From the NCBI GenBank assembly GCA_905234715.1, contig CAJOJI010000008.1:1-60997 (forward strand): a stretch of 60,997 bases of DNA, written 5' to 3'. Every line of letters starts with the position of its first letter. Within the stretch, counting starts at the first letter, position 1. Below, one piece after another: positions 27,190 to 35,485 of the stretch. The notes beneath the pieces are model-generated. The model did not search any database, was not told where the DNA came from, and saw nothing but the letters and a program-made list of their open reading frames with translations. Made by a program: the position numbers and the translations under genes. The stretch is from an uncultured Saccharofermentans sp. GTDB lineage: Bacteria; Bacillota; Clostridia; Saccharofermentanales; Saccharofermentanaceae.

Positions 27190-27198
27190 ATTATCTCC

Positions 27199-28332
27199 TC
27201 ATTCCTTATACTTTACGGGTACCTGAACTCCTGTTGATACAAGTGCTTCCTTGAATACAACGAAGAAATCCTTTATATCGTCCTCATCGATCGCGCCGAG
27301 AGAGCAGAGACGGAATGTGTTTGTCGTGCTGATCTTACCGGGATAGATCGTGAAGCCTCTTTCATAGCAGTAATCGTGAACCTTCTCGAAGCTCCAGTTC
27401 GGATCATCGGGATAGATTGCGGAAGATACGAGTCCAGCTCTTTCTTCAGGCTTAATGACCTGCTTAAAGCCGAGCTCGTCAAGTCCTGCATTAATGGCAT
27501 TGAATACACGTGTGTGGCGTGCCCACTTAGCTTCCTCACCTTCTGCCCAGTACTCCTTGAGAGCCTGGATGGTAGCGTAGATCGTCTGGACCGGAGGTGT
27601 GAAGTGCATCTCGCCTGTCTTCTCGAAGCACTCATACTGCAGATAAAGATTGCAGTAATAACTTCTCTTAGGGAAATCCTTTGACTTCTCGATGATGGCT
27701 CTGTTGCCGACGACGAATGAAAGACCTGTGAAAGACATAAGTCCCTTCTGCGCGGAAGCCATGCAGAAATCGATGTTGTCCTCTTCGATGTTGATAGGTC
27801 TCATTGCATATGTGGATGTTGTATCAACAGTAAAGATCGCATTGTACTTGTGAACAAGTGCGCCGATCTCTCTTATCGGATTAAGGATTCCCGTGCCTGT
27901 CTCATTGTGTGTTGTGTGAACAAGTCCGATATCCGGATTGTCTTTAAGAGTCTGCTCTACAACAGCAAGGTCAGGTCTTTGGTCTACAGGGAACTTGAGA
28001 TCGATGTGGGGAAGACCGTAGAACTGGCAGATCTCAACAGCACGTGAAGAATATGCGCCGTTGTTGATGACAAGGACCTTCTTTCCTTCAGGCAGAAGGC
28101 TGTTGATGCAGATATCGATATTGATCGTACCTGATCCGCAGAAGAGGACGCTCGTGTACTTTTCGAGATCGCCGTGAACGATCTTTACGAGATCTTCGCG
28201 GAGACCCTTCATGAGTCCTGCAAATTCCTTCTCTCTCGGACAGATGTCAGGAACTACCTGAGCGTACTTTACCGTATCCGTCGTGGTTGACGGACCGGGG
28301 TTAAGCAATACATTTCTTTTTACCGGTTCCAT
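27199..28332 (-). CDS. 2-aminoethylphosphonate--pyruvate aminotransferase family protein
   Basis: 377 residues, PhnW/AGT-like PLP enzyme. It opens VLLNPGPSTTTDTVKYAQ, holds LFCGSGTINIDICINSL, HTTHNETGTGILNP, and the PLP lysine in ASAQKGLMSFTGLSFV. In phosphonate producers this enzyme runs towards 2-aminoethylphosphonate from phosphonoacetaldehyde and an amino donor. Its place next to PEP mutase and phosphonopyruvate decarboxylase points to biosynthesis rather than breakdown. GGAGG lies upstream of the ATG, just past the stop of the cytidylyltransferase remnant. Confidence 0.92.
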   Translation of the reverse strand: MEPVKRNVLLNPGPSTTTDTVKYAQVVPDICPREKEFAGLMKGLREDLVKIVHGDLEKYTSVLFCGSGTINIDICINSLLPEGKKVLVINNGAYSSRAVEICQFYGLPHIDLKFPVDQRPDLAVVEQTLKDNPDIGLVHTTHNETGTGILNPIREIGALVHKYNAIFTVDTTSTYAMRPINIEEDNIDFCMASAQKGLMSFTGLSFVVGNRAIIEKSKDFPKRSYYCNLYLQYECFEKTGEMHFTPPVQTIYATIQALKEYWAEGEEAKWARHTRVFNAINAGLDELGFKQVIKPEERAGLVSSAIYPDDPNWSFEKVHDYCYERGFTIYPGKISTTNTFRLCSLGAIDEDDIKDFFVVFKEALVSTGVQVPVKYKE

Positions 28333-28346
28333 ATATTAACCCTCCA

Positions 28347-28460
28347 TTAAACATCGTAAGTGGGATCGATCTGCTTGAGTTCCTTGAAAGTGTCGATCTC
28401 GACGATATCGTCTTCAAAACACTCGCGGACCTCAACAGCATAATTCTTCTTTTTGTAAAC
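28347..28460 (-). pseudogene. Out-of-frame C-terminal remnant of the cytidylyltransferase
   Basis: From 28460 the other frame reads 37 residues beginning VYKKKNYAVEV and holding RECFEDDIVEIDTF, ending in TAA at 28349-28347. This is the expected C-terminus of LicC-like enzymes and belongs to the gene at 28432-29226. The break at 28464/28465 fits loss of about 11 nt, inferred from the usual spacing between the RYW and VPLVY segments. Confidence 0.75.
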
Positions 28461-29226
28461 GAGACCAGTATCTTTCCTTACCGCCGGGTGTGGAATAAAC
28501 ATCAGGAATGTCTATTGCAAGCTTCTTGCCGTCCTCTTCGTTCCAGTAGCTGATACCGACCATCTGCCAGCAGTCTTCACCGCCGACCTTTTCTTCAGTG
28601 ATGATCTTATCCTTGACCTCAAAGCACCAGTCGTCAGTTCTGTCCTTCTTGATCGCAAGGAAGTCAGATGTGTAGTGGTACTTTGTGATTATCTTGGGAT
28701 TTGATAACAGGAGGTCAGCCTCGAAAACATAGGCATTGGATAAAAGCTCCTTTGCAATGAGCGATGAGCTGATGTTATTTGCCTCGTTATAAACGGGGTT
28801 TTCCAGGAACTTTACAGTAGGATACTTATAAAGGAGCTGGTCGAACTGTTCAGCAAGATAACCGCGGACGATGTAGATCTCTTCGATACCTGCCTCAAGA
28901 CATGCGTCAATGAGGTGATCGATGATCCTCGTACCCTTAACTCTTACGAGCGGTTTGGGTGTGTTAAACGTGATCGGAACAAGTCTTGAACCGAATCCTG
29001 CAGCGATGAAAACCGCTCTCTTGGCTCTGTAAGGTTCAAGAGCGTTCAATCCTGCATCAGTAATGCTGCCGTTTGAAACAAACCCGAGATCAGTCAGCTC
29101 TTTGATGACCCTGTTGATCGTTCCGAGGCTGTGACCCGTAAGTTTTTCAAGGTCTCTCTGCGATAATGCATCGTTCTCGGAAGCCATCTTCTCCAATACG
29201 TCAAATTGTTTTCTTGTAAGGCTCAT
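28432..29226 (-). CDS. HTH-fused phosphocholine/AEP cytidylyltransferase-like protein, frameshifted
   Basis: The ATG at 29226 has GGGGG six bases before it; an in-frame ATG at 29238 is the alternative. Residues 1 to about 72 form a winged helix-turn-helix (LSQRDLEKLTGHSLGTINRV). The rest is a nucleotidyltransferase of the LicC/PntC type: FIAAGFGSRLVPITFNTPKP, then VRVKGTRIIDHLIDACLEAG, FEADLLLSNPKII and GGKERYW. The frame then breaks at 28464/28465 and runs into a stop at 28432, while the proper C-terminus continues in another frame to 28347. The intact enzyme would make CMP-2-aminoethylphosphonate or CDP-choline; with PEP mutase genes following, the first is favoured. It is the first gene of the minus arm. 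Confidence 0.85.
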   Translation of the reverse strand: MSLTRKQFDVLEKMASENDALSQRDLEKLTGHSLGTINRVIKELTDLGFVSNGSITDAGLNALEPYRAKRAVFIAAGFGSRLVPITFNTPKPLVRVKGTRIIDHLIDACLEAGIEEIYIVRGYLAEQFDQLLYKYPTVKFLENPVYNEANNISSSLIAKELLSNAYVFEADLLLSNPKIITKYHYTSDFLAIKKDRTDDWCFEVKDKIITEEKVGGEDCWQMVGISYWNEEDGKKLAIDIPDVYSTPGGKERYWSRLQKEELCC

Positions 29227-29251
29227 AGTAACCCCCATTGTTTAATATCGG

Positions 29252-29284
29252 GTTAATTTAACTCCTAAATTGAACACCAGTCAA
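29252..29284 (-). promoter_or_regulatory. Promoter with overlapping palindrome before the minus-strand polysaccharide arm
   Basis: On the minus strand TTGACT (29284-29279) and TTAAAT (29261-29256) are 17 nt apart. GTTAATTTAAC (29252-29262), a perfect 11-bp palindrome, covers the -10 box and could be an operator. The first gene product carries an HTH domain, so autoregulation is possible but unproven. Confidence 0.5.
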
Positions 29285-29334
29285 TGATTTTAATCTAAAT
29301 GCCACATTACTGCACCATATTATTAATATAGGTG

Positions 29335-29362
29335 TTGCAAATCTGAACAGTGCGGTTATAAT
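29335..29362 (+). promoter_or_regulatory. Promoter of the FMN riboswitch-ribU unit
   Basis: TTGCAA (29335-29340) and TATAAT (29357-29362) are separated by 16 nt, directly before the riboswitch. Confidence 0.65.
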
Positions 29363-29364
29363 TG

Positions 29365-29497
29365 AGGCGTCCAAGGCGGAGTGTGATTCTCCGACCGGCG
29401 GTGAGCGCCATAAGCGTAAGCCCGCAAGCCTCATAAATTTTTTCAAGGTGAGGTTGACCCGGTGTGATTCCAGGGGCCGACGGTAAAGTCCGGAAGA
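29365..29497 (+). promoter_or_regulatory. FMN riboswitch (RFN element)
   Basis: The conserved blocks are all present in order: CTCCGACCGGCGGTGAGC near 29388-29406, AAGCCCGCAAGCC near 29416-29430, then GGTGTGATTCCAGGGGCCGA (29461-29480) and CGGTAAAGTCCGGA (29481-29494). FMN binding normally lowers expression of riboflavin transport or synthesis genes. The ribosome site AAAGGAAG lies immediately after the element, so control of translation is possible. No separate terminator hairpin is evident. Confidence 0.95.
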
Positions 29498-29514
29498 AAG
29501 GAAGTGTTTTTCTT

Positions 29515-30168
29515 ATGACTGAAACCCAAGTAACCGTTAAGGCGGATTCCCGTGCTGCGCGCAAGATCATGATTCGCAGAATTGCCGCTTGTGCAATCCT
29601 CACAGCAATGGCTGTACTGCTCATGTATCTTGAAGTACCGCTCCCGTTCATGCCTGTATTCCTGAAGTTCGACTTTGCCGAGCTTCCCGTACTCATCGGC
29701 ACGTTCGCACTTGGTCCTGTCTGGGGTATCGTGATCGAGCTTTTAAAGAACCTCATTCACCTTCCCGTTACACAGACCGCAGGCATCGGCGAGCTTTCCA
29801 ACTTCATCACGGGTGTCATCTATGTCGGAACAGCAGGTCTTATCTACCGTAAGTTCCGTACAAGAAAAGGCGCTGCCGCATCCATGGCAATCGCTACGCT
29901 CGTACTTGCTGCAGTTTCCGTTCCCGTTAACGCATTCATCACCCTTCCTCTTTATGGTTCCGTGATGAACTTCCCCATGGAAGTCATCCTGAGCATGAGT
30001 GCTGAAGCAAATCCGCTTGTAAAGGATAAGATTTCACTGCTCCTCGCAGTATTCGTTCCTTTCAACCTTTTCAAGGGAACAGTCGTAGGTCTCATCACTT
30101 TCTTTGTTTATAAGCCCATTTCAAAGCTTATCAACAAGACGTATGACGAGACCCACGCCAAACAGTAA
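29515..30168 (+). CDS. ribU: Riboflavin ECF transporter S component
   Basis: 217 residues from the ATG at 29515; an upstream in-frame start lies inside the riboswitch and is rejected. The protein has about six hydrophobic segments. Features such as MYLEVPLPFMPVFLKFDFAE, VWGIVIELLKNLIHL and GIGELSNFITG match RibU of the energy-coupling-factor transporters. It binds riboflavin in the membrane and works with a shared EcfA/A'/T module encoded elsewhere. The FMN riboswitch upstream supports the substrate. Confidence 0.95.
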   Translation: MTETQVTVKADSRAARKIMIRRIAACAILTAMAVLLMYLEVPLPFMPVFLKFDFAELPVLIGTFALGPVWGIVIELLKNLIHLPVTQTAGIGELSNFITGVIYVGTAGLIYRKFRTRKGAAASMAIATLVLAAVSVPVNAFITLPLYGSVMNFPMEVILSMSAEANPLVKDKISLLLAVFVPFNLFKGTVVGLITFFVYKPISKLINKTYDETHAKQ

Positions 30169-30192
30169 GCGTAAGCTACAGGTTCAAAGAGA

Positions 30193-30218
30193 GGCTGCTT
30201 CAATAGCAGCCTTTTTTA
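30193..30218 (+). terminator. Rho-independent terminator after ribU
   Basis: GGCTGCT (30193-30199), loop TCAAT, AGCAGCC (30205-30211), then six T residues. It starts 24 nt after the ribU stop. Confidence 0.9.
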
Positions 30219-30331
30219 TTTAATTTGAAGTATGTTGTCATAATCAATAAAATAAATCGTAGGATTTGCAATAGATTAACTCCGTTAAGTGTTGTATGCT
30301 TGTATGGAAGTTAATTAACAGAGGTTTGCTT

Positions 30332-33232
30332 ATGGACTTTATCATCTCTTCAGCAGGAATCAAAAACAAGGATATCCAGATCGTATGCGGCCGCGACACG
30401 CTGAGCGGTGTCAGAAAGATCGCTTCAAAAGTCGCCGGTGATATCAAAGCCGTCTTCGGCTATGAACCTGCGGTAGTAAACTCTTCCAAGTGCAAGTCTC
30501 CGATCTTCGTCGGCATTACAGGCGATAAGCTGATAAAGGATCTCGGCGTTGATACAAGTGACATAGACGGAAAGCGCGAAGTATATAAGATAGAGGTTAT
30601 AGGTTCTGCCCTCGTAATTACGGGCAGCGACAAGCGCGGCGCGATCTACGGCCTTTTTAAGCTCTCAGAGATGCTCGGCGTCTCCCCTTTTATCGACTGG
30701 CTCGATATCAAGCCTCCGAAAATGACGGCCTTCAAGATCCCCTCCGATTACTGCATGGTATCCAAAGAGCCATCCGTAAAATACAGAGGTTTCTTTATAA
30801 ACGACGAGTGGCCTGCATTCGGTAACTTCTGCATGCATAACTTCGGCGGATTCAACGCAAAGATGTACGAGCATGTTTTCGAACTTCTTTTAAGACTTAA
30901 GGGCAACTATCTCTGGCCTGCAATGTGGGCTGAGATCTTCCCTGAAGACGGCCCCGGCCTTGCCAATGCCGAGCTTGCAGACGAACTCGGTGTCGTCATG
31001 GGCATGAGCCATCACGAGCCTTGCTTAAGACAGGGCGAGGAATATAAATACTTAAGAGGTCCCAAATCCATTTACGGAGATGCATGGAATTTCTTAAAGA
31101 ACGAGAAAGGCATTACCAGATTCTGGGAAGACGGCCTTAAGCGAAGCGGTAAGTTCGAGAACGTCATCACAGTCGGCATGCGCGGAGAAGCAGATACCGC
31201 GATCATGGGAAAAGACGCAACGCTCAAGGACAACATCGATCTGCTCAGAAAAGTATTAAAGACACAGAATAAACTCATCCGCAAATACGTTAACAAGGAC
31301 CTTGATTCCGTACCCCGCATGCTTGCTCTGTACAAGGAAGTCGAGCCTTATTTCTACGGCGACGAAAAGACGCCGGGACTCATGGGCGATCCTGAGCTTG
31401 ACGGCGTAACGCTGATGCTCTGCGACGACAATTTCGGAAATCTCCGTACCGTTCCGACACCTGCAATGCGCAGGCACAAGGGCGGCTACGGCATGTACTA
31501 TCACTTTGATTACCACGGACTTCCCATTTCTTTCGAGTGGTTCAACACATCCGCTCTTACCAAAACATGGGAGCAGATGACCACCGCATATGACTTCGGC
31601 ATAAGAGATCTCTGGATAGTTAATGTCGGCGACATTTTCAGCAACGAATATCCGCTGTCTTTCTTCCTTGATCTCGCATACGACTTCGACCGCTGGGGAA
31701 CAACAAATCCCGATGCGGCAGTTGAATACACGAAGCTTATTGTTGACCGCATTTTCGGTTCTAATGTATCTAAAGCAGACAAGCGTGCGATAAGAGAGAT
31801 GCTCCTTGGTTACACACGAATCACCACTGCGCGCCGCACCGAAGCGATGAACGACCGCGTTTATAACGCATTTAATTTCAACGAGACTTTCGATCTGCTC
31901 TATGAGATCGATAAGCTGATGAAAAAGTGCGACCAGATGAGAGACAAGCTCAAAGGAAATACGGAGTTTGGTTTCTACGAATTCGTATGGCTTCCTCTGA
32001 CAGCCGGCCTTAACGTTCAGCGCATGTGGCTCCTGACCACTTTGAATCATGCATTTGCTGATCTCGGCAGCACCTATGCAATGACGCTCGCCCGCGAGAT
32101 AAATAAATGCATCGCATATGACCGCATAATCGTTGATGAACTTCACACGATACACGGCGGCAAATGGTACGGCATGGGATTGTCAGAGCACATTGGCTTT
32201 AACAACTGGTGCGAGGAAGGCTGCAAATATCCTGTTATCAGCACATTCGAACCTGCCAACAAGGAAAGGCTTATCACCACCATTAAAGGTTCATGCCAGA
32301 ATACCGAAGGTAAGTTCTGGACAGGCCGCGTCCTTCTTCTGGATCAGTTCCTTGATCCTTCATGCGATGAAGCATCACTGTTCTTAAGCACGGCATGCGA
32401 TAAGAAAGTTAAATATACCGTCGAGAATCCCTGTAAAGGATTGAGCTTCTCTTCATTGGAGGGTACGGTAAAGCCTTATACGCTTTTCGAACTTAAGGTT
32501 AAGATCGACCGCTCGGCAATCAAGCGCGGTGATGCAACGGAATTCTGCATCCACAGTGCCGACGGCTACACAGTAGTAAAAGTTCCCTTCAACAGAGCTT
32601 CCTCATTCAAAGGTGAGAAGGTCTGTCACTGGGTCGGAAGAAAGGATTACGGTGAAGATCTTATCAAGGCAAATATCTTCGACAGGTCACTCGAAAAGAA
32701 TGCATTCGGAATGAACTATATTTCAATTCCTGCTGACGGTTACAGCCGCTGCCTCTCTTCACCTTCATTTGCTTCATTCCGCATGATCCGTGACTACAGC
32801 CGCGGAATGGATGCCATCAAGGCTTACCCTCAGGATGAAGTTCTCGGCCCAAAGAACGCACCTTATCTTGAATATAAGATCAACGTTCCTTCAGCAGGCA
32901 AATACGATGTAACTCTGTACACCAACCCGAGCAATCCTTTCGGCCGCGAACCGAAGATCCTTGTCGGTGTCAGCGTTAACGGCGGCAGCATCAAGAAGAT
33001 CAACATGATACCTGAAGGATTCGCAGTCGGAGACGGCAATCCGTACTGGTCACAGGGTGTTCTCGATAATGTACGTAAGACGACATTTACCGTTGAACTC
33101 AAGGAAGGTCTGAACACATTGAACATTCATGCGATCAATCCGAACCTTGTCCTTCAGAAGATCGTGATATGCGAAGAAGGTGCGAAAGTACCGGAGTCCT
33201 ACTTAGGTCCAAAGCCGACTTACAGAACATAA
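30332..33232 (+). CDS. Glycoside hydrolase family 115 alpha-glucuronidase
   Basis: 966 residues from the ATG at 30332 (CAGAGG before it). GH115 hallmarks: VKYRGFFINDEWPAFGNF, HNFGGFNAKMYEHVFELLLR, LKGNYLWPAMWAEIF, GVVMGMSHHEPCLR and ITVGMRGEADTAI. The C-terminal part (about 780-966) is beta-rich. Enzymes of this family remove 4-O-methyl-glucuronic acid or glucuronic acid side chains from xylan. There is no signal peptide, so it should act inside the cell on imported oligosaccharides. No transporter or xylanase gene is adjacent. The gene is alone, with a terminator on each side. Confidence 0.95.
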   Translation: MDFIISSAGIKNKDIQIVCGRDTLSGVRKIASKVAGDIKAVFGYEPAVVNSSKCKSPIFVGITGDKLIKDLGVDTSDIDGKREVYKIEVIGSALVITGSDKRGAIYGLFKLSEMLGVSPFIDWLDIKPPKMTAFKIPSDYCMVSKEPSVKYRGFFINDEWPAFGNFCMHNFGGFNAKMYEHVFELLLRLKGNYLWPAMWAEIFPEDGPGLANAELADELGVVMGMSHHEPCLRQGEEYKYLRGPKSIYGDAWNFLKNEKGITRFWEDGLKRSGKFENVITVGMRGEADTAIMGKDATLKDNIDLLRKVLKTQNKLIRKYVNKDLDSVPRMLALYKEVEPYFYGDEKTPGLMGDPELDGVTLMLCDDNFGNLRTVPTPAMRRHKGGYGMYYHFDYHGLPISFEWFNTSALTKTWEQMTTAYDFGIRDLWIVNVGDIFSNEYPLSFFLDLAYDFDRWGTTNPDAAVEYTKLIVDRIFGSNVSKADKRAIREMLLGYTRITTARRTEAMNDRVYNAFNFNETFDLLYEIDKLMKKCDQMRDKLKGNTEFGFYEFVWLPLTAGLNVQRMWLLTTLNHAFADLGSTYAMTLAREINKCIAYDRIIVDELHTIHGGKWYGMGLSEHIGFNNWCEEGCKYPVISTFEPANKERLITTIKGSCQNTEGKFWTGRVLLLDQFLDPSCDEASLFLSTACDKKVKYTVENPCKGLSFSSLEGTVKPYTLFELKVKIDRSAIKRGDATEFCIHSADGYTVVKVPFNRASSFKGEKVCHWVGRKDYGEDLIKANIFDRSLEKNAFGMNYISIPADGYSRCLSSPSFASFRMIRDYSRGMDAIKAYPQDEVLGPKNAPYLEYKINVPSAGKYDVTLYTNPSNPFGREPKILVGVSVNGGSIKKINMIPEGFAVGDGNPYWSQGVLDNVRKTTFTVELKEGLNTLNIHAINPNLVLQKIVICEEGAKVPESYLGPKPTYRT

Positions 33233-33252
33233 CGCCCATCGTTAACAGTACA

Positions 33253-33283
33253 TTTTTTTGCCTATCTAAATCAGGCAAAAAAA
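33253..33283. other. Perfect hairpin in the convergent gap
   Basis: TTTTTTTGCCT (33253-33263) and AGGCAAAAAAA (33273-33283) are exact 11-base complements. It lies just before the terminator at 33289 and may help terminate minus-strand transcripts, which would see the T-run at its far side. Confidence 0.5.
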
Positions 33284-33288
33284 TAGGC

Positions 33289-33321
33289 AAAAACCTGGAT
33301 ATTGAAGAATTCCAGGTTTTT
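33289..33321. terminator. Bidirectional terminator between GH115 and the GtrA-fusion gene
   Basis: AAAAACCTGGA (33289-33299) pairs with TCCAGGTTTTT (33311-33321). Five-residue A and T tracts on the flanks allow use from either strand. The genes converge here. Confidence 0.8.
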
Positions 33322-33363
33322 GTACAGCTTTTTAAGCCAAAATACATGGGCAAAAAACTGAAC

Positions 33364-35481
33364 TTAGTTTTCTTCAACTATAGCTTTTAATGTATCCGGT
33401 GTAATATCTCCGCTGCCATAGCTTTCATAGATCTTATCGGAAGTCTCGCTTGAGATACGAACATACGAAACGTCAGTGATGTTCTTCAGGTCCTCTTCAA
33501 ATTGTTCAGGATCGGTAATCTCATGAATACGCATTTTAACGAGGTCGATATCGCTTACGGGAACAATATTAATAAACAACACTCCGTCTATCGTCGTGTC
33601 TGATGTATCGTAATCATCGCAGTTAAACCCGCTGCCCGAAAAATCAGCTTCCATGTATCCGTATTTAAGATCAGAAATACGAGAAAAATAGAGTTTATCC
33701 ATCTTCCCCGTGACAGTGTATGAAATGCCATTTATCGTATAAGTTCGTGTTGTGGCAACTTGAGACGGCTCTGAGAAAAAACAATAAATTGTATTGTCTT
33801 CTCCAAATCCGTCATATTCTTCAATTACAGATGCCAATACATTCTGCTGGTACCAGTCTTCCTGATAATTGAGATACCATTCGTTAAAATGAAAAACACC
33901 AAGAACTATTAATATTATCGGAAGCAAGTTCTGAAAAGACCGTTTTACCGGAATCATACGGGATATGGCAACAATTAAAATTGCAATTCCGAATCCTGCT
34001 AACATGGTATCACGGCTATCGACGGAAGTAACATCTAACGTCTTTCCTTCACGAACAACCACATATGCAAAAATGCCTGCAAAATAAGAGGCGAGGCCCA
34101 TCACAAGTATCAATAACCACTTCTTAAAGCTTATTTTTGTTGATTCATTTGCTGCGCCGGAACCTTTAGCTTGAATTCTTTTGATAATAAGATATCCGGC
34201 AACCGCTGCAGCGATCACACCAAGAGAAAAAACGCCTGCCTGAACCATATAAGAACGGCCTATATTCACTATGGTTAAAAAGGCTGATTTCGGGGAAAGA
34301 AGTGTTCCTTTGATCAATGACTCTATTGTGATCTGATTATAATCGACCCAGGCACCGGATGGCTTGAAAAAAGTCCTTTTCAAAACAAAGAATACGAACG
34401 GAAGAACCAGATAATCCCAATAAGATTTGATAAAAAGAACGGCTTTACGGCCCAGCTTTTCATCTTTATTGTTTTTCGCAATCCCATACAGGAAATAAAG
34501 CCAAATGATTCCGGTAAATACCAACAATGATTCCATCCAATACGAAGCGACCAGTAAGATAAGTGATAGTATGCGGATCAGATATTTCTTTGCGCCGGAA
34601 TAGAGATTGAATTTTGTGGCAAGCAGGAAGCCGCACATAAAAAGGAATATCTCAAAGGAATATGCATAGCAGTTAAGAACGGTTCTCGCATCGTTGCCCG
34701 GAACGGTCATTGCAACCGCAGCAATGAAAAATGCATCTTCTTCGGAGAAAAAATCCATTTTCCGGAGAATCTCGTAAAAAAGCAATGCAACAAGAAAAAA
34801 TAATATAAATACAACAATGCGGTAACCCCAATTCGGAAGCCACATAACGCTGATAATATAATAAGCCTGAACAGGCACTCCACTTGCTGCATATGATCTG
34901 ATCAATTGTTGAGGTCCGTTGATCCAATAGCACCAGTCATCCCACCACTGACCTGAGATCAGGCAAAGTGTTAAATGAGCAGCGGTATAAATCAACGCAA
35001 GACATATCCTGTTCTTGAAAGCAACGGATAGCGGGGCCGTTTTCACTTCCGGCTCTTCACTTCCTGTTTTGTTTTTAAATGCCCAGTATTTCTGAATGAA
35101 GAAATTCAAAGGCACTGTTATCACGAGATTAAGGATAGGCGCGATGAATTCATTTATTCCTAATACCTTTACCCAGAGTGCCAAAAGCAGTTCGCTTAAG
35201 AACAAACTTGTGAATGCATAGGATACGTATGTCTTGAGAAGCGCAATAAGAAGATCCTTTTTTGATTTTGTTTTTCCCTTAAAAACAAAACGGTTATTCC
35301 AGTAAAAAGACCATGCGACGCTTAAGACAAACATGATGAACTGGGCTATGTAGATATCACATGACGGAAAAATGTTAAAAAGCCTCAGTCCCTTAAGGGA
35401 TAAGGCATAGATAATATAACCGATGACCGTATTGGAAACTCCGACTAACCCGAAACGGATGAACTGCTTAAGAGTATTCAT
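33364..35481 (-). CDS. GtrA domain fused to polytopic glycosyltransferase-like domain
   Basis: 705 residues. Residues 1 to about 137 form a GtrA-type four-helix module (QFIRFGLVGVSNTVIGYIIY, SFYWNNRFVF, LNFFIQKYWAF), the family linked to flipping of undecaprenyl-phosphate-linked sugars. Residues about 160-530 have about ten more membrane helices, with an external acidic motif WWDDWCYW (179-186) as in GT-C-type transferases that use lipid-linked donors. The last part (about 545-705) is a soluble, probably external, domain. It follows the aminotransferase by 4 nt and ends the operon. Fusion of a flippase-like and a transferase-like module in one chain is the notable point; the GT-C assignment is by inspection only. 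Confidence 0.82.
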   Translation of the reverse strand: MNTLKQFIRFGLVGVSNTVIGYIIYALSLKGLRLFNIFPSCDIYIAQFIMFVLSVAWSFYWNNRFVFKGKTKSKKDLLIALLKTYVSYAFTSLFLSELLLALWVKVLGINEFIAPILNLVITVPLNFFIQKYWAFKNKTGSEEPEVKTAPLSVAFKNRICLALIYTAAHLTLCLISGQWWDDWCYWINGPQQLIRSYAASGVPVQAYYIISVMWLPNWGYRIVVFILFFLVALLFYEILRKMDFFSEEDAFFIAAVAMTVPGNDARTVLNCYAYSFEIFLFMCGFLLATKFNLYSGAKKYLIRILSLILLVASYWMESLLVFTGIIWLYFLYGIAKNNKDEKLGRKAVLFIKSYWDYLVLPFVFFVLKRTFFKPSGAWVDYNQITIESLIKGTLLSPKSAFLTIVNIGRSYMVQAGVFSLGVIAAAVAGYLIIKRIQAKGSGAANESTKISFKKWLLILVMGLASYFAGIFAYVVVREGKTLDVTSVDSRDTMLAGFGIAILIVAISRMIPVKRSFQNLLPIILIVLGVFHFNEWYLNYQEDWYQQNVLASVIEEYDGFGEDNTIYCFFSEPSQVATTRTYTINGISYTVTGKMDKLYFSRISDLKYGYMEADFSGSGFNCDDYDTSDTTIDGVLFINIVPVSDIDLVKMRIHEITDPEQFEEDLKNITDVSYVRISSETSDKIYESYGSGDITPDTLKAIVEEN

Positions 35482-35485
35482 AGTT

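Noticed and set aside
31256..32155. 299-codon open frame on the minus strand inside the GH115 gene
   Set aside because: Its product has no recognisable domain, and the plus strand carries a clear GH115 across the same bases; it is a shadow of strong codon bias.
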